Shown here: in pieces, positions 10,815 to 21,060 of the stretch | Layout: the number at the start of each line of letters is the position of its first letter | How positions within the stretch are numbered: the stretch's first letter is position 1 | Source of the DNA: Dryomyza anilis | Taxonomy: Eukaryota > Arthropoda > Insecta > Diptera > Dryomyzidae | Assembly: GCA_951804985.1 (NCBI GenBank) | Contig: OX638130.1 | Span: 121,285,593 to 121,349,592, forward strand | Length of the DNA stretch: 64,000 nucleotides | Reading direction: 5' to 3' | Program-made: the position numbers and the translations under genes | Notes under the pieces: model-generated | What the model saw: only the letters and a program-made list of their open reading frames with translations | Told to the model about the DNA's origin: nothing | Databases searched by the model: none

Positions 10815-11310
10815 TTCTATACGGCTGTATCTCCTCAACGGAGCGTTTAGTTGATACATGTGTGGGATTATGTTTTTTTTTTAATTCAAAATTGTGTGAG
10901 AACTTAAAAAAAAATACAAAATAGCGTATTTAGAAAAATCTTAAAACGGCTGTATCTACTGTTGTTCATTTTTGCCTATGTGTGGGATAATGTGGATTTT
11001 TTTTCAAAAATACAAAATTGTGTTAGAACTTAAAGAAACCAATAGTATATATATAAAAATCTTAAAACAACTGTATCTCCTAAACATAGCATTTTAGAGG
11101 GGTCAAATATGCATGTTATTGTTTGCCTATTTGTGGGAATGTGGGTTTTTTTTTTTCAAAAATACAAAATTGTGTTAGAACTTAAAAATACCAATAGTGT
11201 ATTTAGAAAAATGTAAAAACGGCTGTATCTCCTAAACGAAACATTTAAGAGGGATCAAAGTTGCATGTTCATTTTTGCCTATGTGTGGTGTTATGGGGCC
11301 TTTTTTTTAA
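10815..11310. repeat. Tandem repeat of about 125-150 bp, four copies
   Basis: The phrase CGGCTGTATCTCCTAAACG or a variant starts units at about 10821, 10947, 11069 and 11219. Each unit also carries TTTTTGCCTATGTGTGGGA, a T-run, CAAAATTGTGTTAGAACTTA and TAGTGTATTTAGAAAAAT in that order. Length differences come mainly from the T-runs and a roughly 30-bp segment missing in the second unit. No coding frame. Confidence 0.8.
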
Positions 11311-11539
11311 ATTCATGGGTTTTCATTCGAACTCCAATCGGTAACTGGTAATTGTTAAAATCCGCAATAAATCGATTATAAAATTTTTAATCCAAATTAA
11401 AACTGCATTACTGAAAAAATTTAGTTTAGTCAGCAATATTGTCATTTCGCATACATCCTACGTTATTTAAAAAAAAAAACTTCATGAAATTTTTAAAAGG
11501 TACCCCCAGACAAACTATTTGGTAGGGTCGGGGCAGCTT

Positions 11540-12330
11540 AGAAACATTCTTTCGACATATTTCAAACAGACTAAGACGGAGTTTGTATCAAAGGATGCCT
11601 GTTTTCTGACCATTCCAAAAATATAGCGTGAATCTGCTATTAAAATGCCATTAAATTAGCTATACATTTGCCGGGAATATGCTTGAAAAATGCCAGAAAT
11701 TTTGTTTAAGGACACCAGACATAATTTTCGGCAGGATTCACGTCTTATTTGGGGAACGGACTGAAAACAGACATCTTTTGATACAAACTTCACCTTTGTC
11801 TGTTTAAAATATGTCGAAAAAATGTTTCAAAACTAGTTTTGAACATTTTTTCGACATTTTTTAACAGACAAAGGTGGGGTTTGTATCAAAAGATGTCTGT
11901 TTTCTGTCCGTTCCCCAAATAAGATGTAAATCTGCCATAATAATTTCACAAACATTTACAACCTGCTATACACTTCCAAAATTATTCTATTCATCTGTGC
12001 GTTTTCGGGAAATATGCCCGAAATATTCCAGTAAAATGCCAAATTACGAAAAAATATTATCCCAAAATTTTTGGCAGGATCAAGGCGGTTCAGAAACATT
12101 TCCTCGACATATTTCAAACAAAAGCTGTCTGTTTGTATCAAAGGCTGTCTGTTTTCTGCCCATTCCTCAAATATGGCGTGAATCTGCAATAAAATGTGCA
12201 CAAAAATTTACCACCTGCTATACACTTCCCAAAATATTCTATATATCAGTGCGTATGCCCGAAATATTCCAGAAAAATGTTAAAAATTTTGTCTCGGGAT
12301 ACCGTATCAAGAGACTACACTAATTTAAGA
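11540..12330. repeat. CTGTTTG-family dispersed repeat, cluster 1
   Basis: This cluster contains, in both orientations, phrases that recur in five other places in the window: GATACAAACTCCGCCTTTGT or its complement, CTGTTTGAAATATGTCGA, GAACGGACTGAAAACAGACA, GAATCTGCCATAAAA, CCTGCTATACACTTCC and ATTTTGTCTCGGGA. Units run about 190 bp and alternate in direction. No coding frame spans a unit. I do not recognise the family; it could be a fragmented non-autonomous transposon amplified locally. A long perfect hairpin lies inside it at 11741-11928. Confidence 0.7.
11741..11928. repeat. Long spacer-free inverted repeat centred on ACTAGT
   Basis: The arms extend about 93 bp on each side of the centre at 11834/11835 (CAAAACTAGTTTTG) with few mismatches. 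They run through CGACATATTT or its variant, the CAAAGGTG phrase, TTTGTATCAAAAGATGTCTG and CCGTTCCCCAAATAAGA. The DNA could form a cruciform, and any transcript would form a long hairpin. It joins two oppositely oriented CTGTTTG-family units. Confidence 0.85.
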
Positions 12331-13780
12331 AGGAATTTTTGTAAAACTATCATTTGAATTGGACCACAGATTAGTTTCATATTTGTTATAGTAGGTTGTA
12401 ACGATTACAGTTTATTTTAAAAAACATTTGGCAGTAAAAATTTATTTATTAAATGTTTTATAAAGCGAGTTTTTTTACAAAAGTTTCATATAAAATATTA
12501 AACAAAATTTAAAAAGTATTTAGATCTGTATAAAAATTATTTAGATCTATATAGAAAAATTAAACTTTTTCAGTCTAAATTATTAAATAAATTTTGCAGT
12601 TTTTAAAATTATGAGATAAAAAAGATGATGCGTAATTCTGTGTTGTTTCGAACACAATCCAAAATTTAGAAAACAAATAAATGAACTTTTATTGAAATTA
12701 TGCATTTACACATTTTGTTTAAAATTTTCCTATATTTAGCAATTATATTAAGTAAATAATAAAAAATCAGTATTTTATATAATTTTAAATTTCAAAAAAA
12801 CCTTTTAATTCAATGCCGCCAATCAAAACCTTATTATGAAAAAAAAAAAACACAATGAAAGGTGTTTCGAAGACAGTACAAACAAAAAACACGGTTTATC
12901 TGCAAAGTGAATTGAAGAAGTTTAAAGCATTTCCACATTAACGTCGTGAGTGGCCTCATTGCGTATGCGAGTCACGGCGACAGACTTAAAACCTTTGATA
13001 AGCCTAACGGCTGAACTGAAGACTGCGCTCGTCCTGCTGTCATCAATGACATCCGGGGACTAAATCACGTACGCAACGTTTTTCGTATAGCAATGATGAC
13101 AACAGCGACGACGATGAGAATGCCGATGAGGAGGAGCAAGAAGATGATGATGATGATAGCACTGATGACGCCGATAACAACGAGACAACGAGAAAAAAAC
13201 AACCAAAAACAGAACCAGAAGCAGTGCCAGAGTATAATATGCAGCCGCCAATGTTGATGAAAAGGATAACGAAGTGTCACAGACACTTTTGGAATTGAAA
13301 TGAAAATGGCATGGCATGCAAAAAAAACCAAATAAAAAAAACTACCTTCAGTCAGATAAAGTCATTCAATCAATGAAAATTACAGTATTTTTGAGTAGAA
13401 TGGTGGACGGTTTTTTGTGTGATTCCTTTTTTCGTTGGTTCTTTCAACTAAGTGAATCATGGCATAACACGTAAAAGGATAACAGCTTATGGCGCAATTG
13501 TATGTAAAGCATGATTTTAGTTGGTATTTAGTCGGATAGCTGTCAAACTTATTCGTTTTTTTTTTTGAAAATTATTTTGTGTTTTACACTTTTTTCACTA
13601 CACGTTGTATTCTGTGGTTGTCAGCAGATTAATAATGGAAAATTTCAACATGCAATTGAAGAATGACACAGTGTGACAAATATTAAATAAAAATCAATTT
13701 ACTTCAAACGAGAGTTTTGCTATACTTTGTTGAGTTAATCTTTTAGGGAAGAAAAAGTAATGCTGGAAACATTAGAAAAT
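12331..13780. other. AT-rich non-coding DNA with a (GAT)n-like patch; no gene recognised
   Basis: The left part is A/T-rich without structure. A GC-richer patch at about 12940-13300 contains GATGATGATGATGAT (about 13144-13158). On the plus strand it reads as an acidic run (NDDNSDDDENADEEEQ), and on the minus strand as a hydrophobic run. Both readings follow from the trinucleotide repeat, and no splice sites or flanking exons confirm either, so I do not call a gene. Confidence 0.4.
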
Positions 13781-13785
13781 TTAGT

Positions 13786-14182
13786 TTGATGTGTTATATA
13801 TTAAAAAGCACTGGAAATCTGATTTTAGACATCAATGGTGTCCCTATAAAATGTTTGCTAGAATTTAAGGTTTATTTGTGTTACATAACACACCCTCTAA
13901 ACTTGAATTTATTGAACAAAAAACTTTTTTTAGGGGAAGGTTTTTCATATATAAACTTGGAACTATAGTTCGAAATTTAAGTTTATTGTGCTATACATCA
14001 TTGCGCCCTAAAAATCGGATTTTAGAGATCAAATATATAAAGTCCCTATACTTAAAATGTTTATTTTACTAATAGAAATTTGAGTTTTTTGTATAAGAAA
14101 TTAATATATCCTCATAATCTTATTTTAAGAACCAAAATCCATTTGGGAAATATGCCCATATTATTTGAGTTTATTGTGATAT
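13786..14182. repeat. Tandem repeat of about 100-110 bp, cluster 1
   Basis: Units share a TTTGTGTTAYATA-type start, CCTCAAAATCTGATTTTA or a variant, an AAGAACMAAAA phrase, CCCTATAAAATG and TAGAAATTTGAGTTT. Copies begin at about 13786, 13870, 13980 and 14080. The last copy reads into the fold-back element at 14184. Similar units recur at 15810-16310 and weakly at 18150-18250. No coding capacity. Confidence 0.65.
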
Positions 14183-14617
14183 AAAGGGTTTTTCAACAGG
14201 GACGCTACAAAAGTAGAGCGACAGGGACAGCAAACGACGCCATATTTCTTGCCGCTCTTTTGACCGTTCTCTTCAGTAAGCCTTGCCGTTTCATGATGGA
14301 AAGATATACGAATTCGAATTTCGGTAGTAAATTTTAATAATTTCGACTCGTTGTTGGCTCGTATATCTTTTCATCATGAAATGGCAAACCTTACTGAAGA
14401 GAAACGTTAAAAGAGCGGCAAGAAATATAGCGTCGTTTGCTGTCCCTGTCGCTCTACTTTTGTAGCGTCCCTGTTGAAAAACCCTTTATATCACAATAAA
14501 CTCAAATAATATGGGCATATTTCCCAAATGGATTTTGGTTCTTAAAATAAGATTATGAGGATATATTAATTTCTTATACAAAAAACTCAAATTTCTATTA
14601 GTGAAATAAACATTTTA
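14053..14617. repeat. 565-bp near-perfect palindrome around a fold-back element
   Basis: The fold-back element at 14184-14486 is flanked on both sides by the same roughly 130 bp in inverted orientation. On the left TAAAATGTTTATTTTACTAA leads on to GTTTATTGTGATATA. On the right TATATCACAATAAACTCAAA leads back to TTAGTGAAATAAACATTTTA. I see about one mismatch in the flank (T versus C near 14069). The palindrome is centred at 14335, exactly the middle of the element. Immediately right of it lies an isolated mariner 3'-type terminus (AGCGCTCTTATTGAAAAACC, 14617-14640). Normal insertion into unique DNA cannot give inverted flanks. Confidence 0.9.
14184..14486. mobile_element. Fold-back mariner MITE, third copy
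   Basis: The ends read AAGGGTTTTTCAACAGGGAC on both strands, with TA outside each end (14182-14183 and 14487-14488). Each arm is the mariner 5' segment (CTACAAAAGTAGAGCGACAG, then GCCATATTTCTTGCCGCTC). The centre has the family junction ATACGAATTCGAATTTCGGT. The arms differ at a few sites (for example GACCGTTC versus GAAACGTT), so they are not a freshly made copy of each other. It encodes only the first codons of the transposase. Confidence 0.88.
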
Positions 14618-14649
14618 GCGCTCTTATTGAAAAACCCTTTATATTAATA

Positions 14650-15800
14650 CACCTGATTTTCAAGAACAAAAACCAATTAAGTAGAAAAGATGTTCCGTAT
14701 ATAAAATTAATGCTCTTCCACGAGACAAAATTTTTGGAATAGCAGAGGCAGTTTAGAAACATTTCAAAAATTCGCAGACAAAGGAGGATTTTGTACCAAA
14801 AGCTATCTCTCTTCTGTCCGTTCCCAAATATATTGGAAATCTGCCATAAAAATTCCATAAAATTTCATAATCTCCCCAAGATAAAATTTATGGCATTTTT
14901 CAGGAATATTTCAGGCATATTTACGGCAAACGCTCAGCTAAATGGAATATCATGGAAATTGTATATCAGGTTGAAAAATTTTATGACATTTTAATGGCAG
15001 ATTCACACCATATTTTGGTAATGGGCAGAAAACAGACAACTTTTGATACAAACTCCGCCTATGTCTATTTGAAATATCCCGAAACAAAATGTTGGGCATT
15101 TTACTGGAATATTTCCGGCAAATGCACAGATAAATATAATATTTTGGAAAGTGTATAGCAGGTTTAAATTTTTGTAGAATTTTTATAGCAGATTCTCACC
15201 ATATATGGGGAACGGGCAGAAAACAGACAGCTTTTTATACAAACTCCACCTTTGTCTGTTTGAAATATGTCGAGGAAATGTTTCTGAACTCCTTCGACTC
15301 TGCCAAAAATTTTGTCTGGGTATGGTGAGAAAATATTTCAGAACTGCCTCGACCCTGCCAAAAATTTTATCAGCGGCCCTCGGAAAAATATGTGGAATTT
15401 TTTCGCATATTTCAAGCTTATTCAAACATACAGATAAATGGAATATTTTGGAAATTGTTTAGACCCTCAGATATGCCGTGAATCTGCCAATAAAATTCCC
15501 CAAAACATTACGACCTACTATTATTTCCCGCGAGCAGGCAGATAAATCCTGTTCACGGGAAATATGCCGAAAATATTCCATGAAAAGGTCAGAAATTTTG
15601 TCTCGGGCAGGTTGTCAAATTTTGGGGAATTTTAAGGATAGATATTTTGGGAACGGGAATAAAACAGACAGCTTGTGATACAAACTCCGCCTTTGCCTGG
15701 TTGAAATATGTCGAAAATATGTTTCAAAACTGGAACAGGCATACGTTTCCCACAATATGTATCAGAAATATTGCTGAAAAGGCAATGAAATTTTGTCTCG
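14650..15800. repeat. CTGTTTG-family dispersed repeat, cluster 2
   Basis: Four or more units are seen. Forward units carry GCAGATTCWCACCATAT at about 14997 and 15189 (192-bp period), followed by GGCAGAAAACAGACA and GATACAAACTCCGCCT. Reverse units appear near 14780-14870 (CTGTCCGTTCCCAAATATAT) and 15475-15600 (CCGTGAATCTGCC). The phrase CTGCCAAAAATTTTGTCTGG repeats at about 15301 and a close copy at about 15355. There is no open frame through a unit. Confidence 0.7.
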
Positions 15801-15804
15801 GAAT

Positions 15805-16320
15805 CATTCAAAATTGGAATTTTTTGTGCTATATTTTAAGATATCCTCAAAATCAGATTGTAGAAACTAAAAATATTTTTTGGGTCACTTTCCTCATATA
15901 AACAATTTTATCTCTACCATTTGAAAATTAAAATTTTCTGTGTTATATATAAATATAACCTCAAAATCTGATTTTAAGTAATAAAAACATTTTGTGTAAA
16001 TATTTCTGTATATAAATTTTTAGCTCTATTATTAGAAATTTGAGTTATTGATTTCGAAATCTGCTTTTAATAAACAAAAATCGTTTTTTTGATAGGTGTC
16101 CCAACATATAATGTTAGCATTACAATAGTAACTTTGATTTTTCTGTGTTATATTTCGTTTAAAAAAAAGAAACGTACCTTTGTGTTGAAATATTAATTAA
16201 ATTTCTTAATTGTTTAGTTTTTAATTATCTGATTTTGAGTGTTAAATCAAAGTTGTGCGAACCTTTGCATTATTTCTTAAATTTCATTATTTTTTAAAGC
16301 TCTACTAGAAAAAAGGTATC
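15805..16320. repeat. Tandem repeat of about 100-110 bp, cluster 2
   Basis: Units recur at about 15820, 15935, 16050 and 16140, each with TTTTCTGTGTTATAT or a variant, CCTCAAAATCTGATTTTA, an AAAAAT run and TATAAATTTTTAGCTCTA or similar. They match the units at 13786-14182 but are more diverged from one another, indicating an older or less homogenised cluster. Confidence 0.55.
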
Positions 16321-17622
16321 CCGTTAAAATTATATTTTTTCTGTCACACTCTGTAACCTATACGCACAAAGAATTGTTCGGTTCCAGTCAATTAGAAAAT
16401 TCATCGTTCTGCATGTTGTACCCGATTTTCGAGTGTATTTTAGAGATTAATATTCGCTGCACTTGAGACACTTTTGTCGTTGCTAATTGCTGTTTTATGG
16501 CAGACTCCAAAATTACTGCTCAAATTCAAGAATGATCAAAAAAAAAACATTACTTTTTTCTTTATTTAAGCCACCAATAAGTAAATAGTTTTCGCGTTTT
16601 CCATTACAAACCAGCCTCACCAACACTCCAACCACTCTCGAGCACAATTTTCGTTTGCAAATATTTTTCGGAAAAATTCAATTTTTCATCTGCTCGTTTG
16701 CACAACCCGCCAGCAGTAGCTTGTTATCCTGTCAGTAGTTTTGCTTAGTGTTTTGTATGCGTCTCGTAGTTCATTCGACTTCATTGGAGAAATTCGCGTA
16801 AAACTCCGTTTTATCTTTCATGCTGAAATAGACTACGACATGGCAAAGGGTCTTGTTCTGGGTCTGTTCTGTACTGATCTGGTCTTGCAGGGGGGTCCTT
16901 CTACTACTACTAACCAGCGCCCTTTCGAAAATGCATTCTTGTGGTGTTTTATATAAAATAAACACAATTTTCTTGGTTGCTTCTCTGGTTACTTGCATTA
17001 TCAGGCAGCTTATTTAAATTGTGTGGTTTTATTTTGACTTGTTTGTTAAGTCTTTCGACGGTTTGCAGACGGCTATTTAGCCGAAAAGTATTTTTAGTAT
17101 TTTTAGGATATTTTTTTAGATTATTACTTTATTTACTGCGTTTAAAAAATTTAATATATATCTATAATTAGTAAGTTATATCTACACATTTGCAGATTTC
17201 ATTTCGAATTTAGAAACTACCACACCATAACTTATTTTTGGCAGGCTGAAAAAAGTTATTAACTTTTATCCAAAGATATATTTTTTCTTTCGCTCCCAAA
17301 TAAGCCAGAAGAAACTTCCATTGATCTCTTAATTTCATTTAATTTATCTTAATTTCATATTTTTATTTGAAAATTGCTATACTATTTGAAAGATTGGCAT
17401 GTTCTATTCAATTCATACTCATTTCAGCCTCATTGACCTTGATTAACGTTAAAAATAGAATAGAATTTTGGGGAGTATATTGGACATATTTCTACTTTGG
17501 ACATATTTCCATAAACTATCAATCAGCTACGACAAATGCGTCTCAAATGCAGCAAATATTAATCTCTAGAATACACACGAAAATGGGTATAACAAACAGA
17601 ACCATGAAATTTCAAACTTACT
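16321..17622. other. Non-coding DNA with a GC-richer patch, no gene recognised
   Basis: The patch at about 16590-17060 has moderate GC and short open frames on both strands, including one reading of about 70 codons. None shows a conserved motif. A TATATAAAAT-like phrase (16950-16960) followed by AATAAACAC is present but has no supporting LTR structure. I cannot support a gene here. Confidence 0.4.
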
Positions 17623-17963
17623 CACAGAAAAAATCATCGACGTAAATATAGCAACCGATATTAATTGCATTCATTAATCAATCGAGCAATTAAATTCAAT
17701 AATTCAGTGAAAATGTTATAAAAGCAATTGCATTCGCTAATATGAATTTAGTCACCGCAGTTTTAGCAAATATAATTGCTGAAACTGCGCTGACTAATTA
17801 ATTTGCTGCATTGACGTACAAATATTCATATTAGCAAACGGAATTGTTTATTTATCGACGAATATCAAATATTTTCATTAAATTAGTAAATTTCATTGTT
17901 GGATTGATTAATAAATGCAATTATTATTGGTTGCTATATTTACGTCGATTTTTTTTTTCTGTG
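17623..17963. mobile_element. MITE of 341 bp with long inverted arms
   Basis: The left end reads CACAGAAAAAATCATCGACG and continues TAAATATAGCAACC. The right end, inverted, reads CACAGAAAAAAAAAATCGAC and continues GTAAATATAGCAACC. The arms remain complementary, imperfectly, for over 100 bp, through ATTGCATTYATTAATCAATC and CTAATATGAATTTAGTC versus its complement. There is no coding capacity. No target duplication is clear. Superfamily unknown. Confidence 0.8.
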
Positions 17964-18149
17964 CTGGAGCCGTTAAACTCTTTTTGAGCATAAATTACAG
18001 AGTGCGATTTAATAAATATTTAATAAATAATGCAAAGATTCACGCAATTTTAATTAAACATTTAAAATCTTATATTTAAAAGCAAAAATTTTATAAATTT
18101 TAATTAAAATTTCAACAAAAAATTCATCTTTTTCTTTAGTACGACATAT

Positions 18150-18720
18150 ATCACAGAAAATCAAATTTTTTATATTAAAGCTATGATTTTATATGGGGAA
18201 ACCTACTAAGAAACAAATATTGTTCTTTAAAATCAGATTATGAACACAAAATCTTAAATACTGCAAGTTTGTCGGAAGCATAGAGCTCCCGAAACAAAAT
18301 ATCTAAAATTTTTTCAAGAATATTTCCACCATATTTTTGGTAACTACACAAATAAATGAAATATTTTGGGAAGTATAAAGCACCCTAGACAAAATGTTTA
18401 GCAACACCGAAGCAGTTTAAAAAACATGTTTGGACATATTTGAAACAAACTAAGGCGGAGTTAATATCGCAAACTGTCTGTTTTCTGCCCACACCCAAAA
18501 TATTCCGTGAATGTGACAAAAAATAATCCAAAAAATTTGAAAACATGCTATACATTTCCCAAAATATTCCATTTATCTGGGTGTTTGCCTGAAAAGTACC
18601 GGGTTATATAAATTTTTTTGGAATTTTTAAAAGCAGATTCCTGACATATTTAGAGGATCAGCTGATATAAGCAGATTTCCTGATATAAGCAGACTCCACA
18701 TTTGACTGAATTAAAGCATA
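18150..18720. repeat. Tandem-108 fragment followed by CTGTTTG-family cluster 3
   Basis: At 18150-18250 a decayed unit of the 108-bp repeat is visible (TATGATTTTATATGGGG, then TTTAAAATCAGATTATGA). From about 18290 to 18710 CTGTTTG-family phrases follow: CCGAAACAAAATAT, GGACATATTTGAAACAAACT, CTGTCTGTTTTCTGCCCACA, CATGCTATACATTTCCCAAA and ATTCCATTTATCTG. The two repeats are neighbours here as at 14-16 kb, so they may belong to one larger composite unit. Confidence 0.55.
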
Positions 18721-19261
18721 ATTAATGCAAATCTTTTTTCTTTTAGTCTTGATTTTTATATAATCAATTTACTAAAATGAAAATTGTATAAATATAGAAT
18801 TCATGGAGGGTTGGGTTTGTATGTGTCCACCAGAAAAGAACGAAAGAAAAAGAAATATTAAAAGTTGATTTACACGAAATTTATGTTACAAGTTAGTTTA
18901 CATTTTTTGTTATTTTGAGTGAGTTTTATGCCAAATGAATATGGTTCGGTTGGATTTTGTGGTACTGCCATCTTGGATATATTGACAAAATTATAAAAAT
19001 CTGTGATGCTTTTCATACTTTTTGTTTTACATAATACATCCAAAAAAATATACGGCAGGTTACAGGCAGAAAAACTGCATCCAAAAGTAGCATCTTTCAA
19101 GCTGGAAACCAACCTGTTTTGGCAGATTTTCGGCAGGTTTCCGGTAGAAATGGTGTAATTTGTGGGATGTTAGACGTCATCCTAACCGCTGGTTATAGAA
19201 AGATGAAGGAATGTAAAGTATATATGAAATGAAAAAGCATATCAATGCATATATATATAAA
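18721..19261. other. AT-rich spacer, nothing recognised
   Basis: It contains GGCAGGTTTCCGG-like phrases at about 19050-19150 (a short local repeat of CGGCAGGTT) but no exon or element end. It stops at the A that forms the left half of the Helitron insertion site. Confidence 0.4.
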
Positions 19262-19488
19262 CTAGCTGGACCCGTACACGACTCGTGCAAAGATTTTGTG
19301 AATGCAAGGTTATGGAGCAATTTTATTAATATAAATAAAATTTTTATTATTTATATTATATATTTTATAAATGTAGTAACCAAAACCAAACTAATTCTCC
19401 GCTAAAACAACTTTTCTCATATACAATTCTTTCTCAGACTGTGCTTCCACGTAGAATTCTTCCCCGTAGAGTTTTTCCCAGTAGAAGT

Positions 19489-20465
19489 TTTATTGTGGTT
19501 ACTTTTAGTGTGGTGAGTTTTAGTGTGGTGAGTTTTAGTGTGGTGAGTTTTAGTGTGGTGAGTTTTAATGTGGTGAATTTTAGTGTGGTGAGTTTAAGTG
19601 CAGTGAATTTTATTGTTGTGTGTTTTAGTGTGTTAAATTTAAGTGTGGTGAATTTTAGTGTGGACAGTTTAAGAGGGTGAATTTGAGTGTGGTAAATTTT
19701 AGTGCGGTGAGTTTTATTGTGGTGAGTTTTAGGGTGGTGAATTTTAGTGTGGTGAATTTAAGTGTGATGAATTTTGGTGTGGTGAGTTTTAGTGTGGTGA
19801 GTTTTAGTGTGGTGAGTTTTAGTGTGGTGAGTTTTAGTGTGGTGAATTTGAGTGTGGTGAATTTCATTGTGTTGAGTTTTAGTATGGTGAATTTGAGATT
19901 TTAGTGTGATGAGTTTTATTGTGGTGAGTTTTAGTGTGGTGTATTTTAGTGTGATGAGTGTTAATGTGGTGAATTTTAGTGTGGTGAATTTTACCGTAGC
20001 CGCGGTAACTCAGTGGTTAGTGCGTTGGACTGCGAGCCGAAAGGTCCCCGGTTCAAACCTGGACTGGGCTAACAACATCTTTTCATAGAAACATTTTTCT
20101 ATACCGCGCTACCTCTCGTCAGTAAATGGCAAACCTACGAGAGTAAAACATTGCCTATGAAAAGCTCTCAACCGCCGTTCGGATTCGGCAATAAACTGTA
20201 GGTCCCACCACTTTGAGTACAAATATAACACGCACACCTCAAATTGGTGAGAGAGCTCGGCCGAAGTTCTATACAGGACTGTAGCGCCAAACTATTATTA
20301 TTATTAATTTTAGTGTGATGAATTTTGGTGTGGTGAGTTTCAATGTGGTGAGTTTCAATGTGGTGAGTTTTAGTGTGATGAGTTTTAGTGTGGTGAGTTT
20401 TAGTGTAGTGAGTTTTAGTGTGGTGAATTTTAGTGTGGTGAATTTTAATGTGGTTGATTTTGGTT
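19489..20465. repeat. 15-bp minisatellite inside Helitron A (interrupted by a SINE)
   Basis: The unit is AGTGTGGTGAGTTTT, with the alternating variant AGTGTGGTGAATTTT, repeated more than 40 times over 19489-19993 and 20306-20465. Because 15 is a multiple of three, the array stays open in both directions and reads as a V-V-S/N-F-S-type pentapeptide repeat on one strand and as LTTLKFTTLK-like on the other. No start context or flanking exon supports translation. Confidence 0.92.
19994..20305 (+). mobile_element. tRNA-derived SINE, copy 2, inserted in the Helitron minisatellite
   Basis: The head GTAGCCGCGGTAACTCAGTG (19996) has an A-box-like TAACTCAGTGGTTAGTGCG and a canonical B-box GGTTCAAACCTGG. 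The body runs through CTCAACCGCCGTTCGGATTC, CTGTAGGTCCCACCACTTTG and GAGCTCGGCCGAAGTTCTAT to GCGCCAAACTATTATTATTA. A 7-bp duplication, AATTTTA, flanks it (19987-19993 and 20306-20312). The interrupted minisatellite unit resumes after the tail, which proves it is an insertion younger than the array. Confidence 0.92.
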
Positions 20466-20694
20466 TCTATCCTTTTTTATTTCTCTGTTGTTTTTGAGTT
20501 ATTGCTTAAGATTTGTGCTTTTACTTTTGTTTTTGTGTTTGATTTTTGCTTTTGTTTTTGTGTTTTTGCTGGGAGGTGCCAGGCCCCTTTGTCCAATCTC
20601 GCCCATATATAGCCTATGACACCCTCCGGACTCCATAGTATCCTGGTGCAAAATGTCAGTTAAATCGGTTCAACGGTTTAGACGTGATGCTGGA

Positions 20695-20741
<47 letters not shown>

Positions 20742-20814
20742 TACAGACAGACTGACGGACCAAGAGTTTTACATATATAGATATCCTGCCTGCCAAAAAA
20801 CTTCCGTTACGAAT

Positions 20815-21060
20815 CTAATTTTGCATAGATTCACGAGACAACATTTCTATAATTTGTCAGGGATATTTCCGGCAAACAAACAGTTAAATGGAATAATTTA
20901 GGAAGTGTATAGCAGGTTATAAAATTTGATGGAGTTTTAATGACAGATTCACGGCATGAACATAGGTAGTTTGTAATTCAAACTCCGTCTTTGTCTGTTT
21001 TAAATATGTCAAAAAAAAGATTCTAAATGCTCGACCCTACCAAAATTTTGTCTGGAGTTT
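20815..21060. repeat. CTGTTTG-family dispersed repeat, cluster 4
   Basis: The segment carries ATTTCCGGCAAACAAACAGT, AATGGAATAATTTAGGAAGT, GTATAGCAGGTTATAAAATT, GCAGATTC-like and CAAACTCCGTCTTTGTCTGT phrases, followed by CTCGACCCTACCAAAATTTT and GTCTGGAGTTTC. It is essentially one unit in the forward direction, next to the 5' end of Helitron A. Confidence 0.65.

Larger units (their letters stand above)
19262..20781 (-). mobile_element. Helitron/Helentron-like non-autonomous element A, with a 15-bp minisatellite
   Basis: Read on the minus strand, the element starts with TCTATATATGTAAAACTCTT at 20781, preceded by A (T at 20782 on the plus strand). A (GTCT)n microsatellite (20697-20750), a conserved core (GGTTCAACGGTTTAGACGTG on the plus strand) and a long array of a 15-bp unit follow. 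Near the 3' end lies a short hairpin (plus-strand ACACGACTCGTGC, 19276-19288). The 3' end is CTAG (19262-19265), next to T on the minus strand. A 5' TC, a 3' hairpin followed by CTAG, and insertion between A and T are Helitron hallmarks. The microsatellite plus central tandem repeats resembles DINE-1/Helentron elements. It encodes no Rep-helicase. A SINE interrupts the array. Confidence 0.85.

Noticed and set aside
13060..13331. Acidic reading on the plus strand and transmembrane-like reading on the minus strand
   Set aside because: Both follow from a (GAT)n-like trinucleotide run. There is no conserved motif, no plausible start for the acidic reading and no flanking exon.
16940..16975. LTR promoter and poly(A) signal (TATATAAAATAAACAC)
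   Set aside because: No TG...CA boundaries, paired LTR or target duplication were found around it.
19996..20070. Functional tRNA gene
   Set aside because: The tRNA-like segment is one of four copies that each continue into the same 230-bp body and, in full-length copies, an (ATT)n tail. This marks a SINE head; the cloverleaf is degenerate.
19441..20497. Valine/serine/phenylalanine-rich and threonine/lysine-rich frames on both strands
   Set aside because: They are readings of the 15-bp minisatellite of Helitron A; the same happens in elements B and C. Nothing supports translation.
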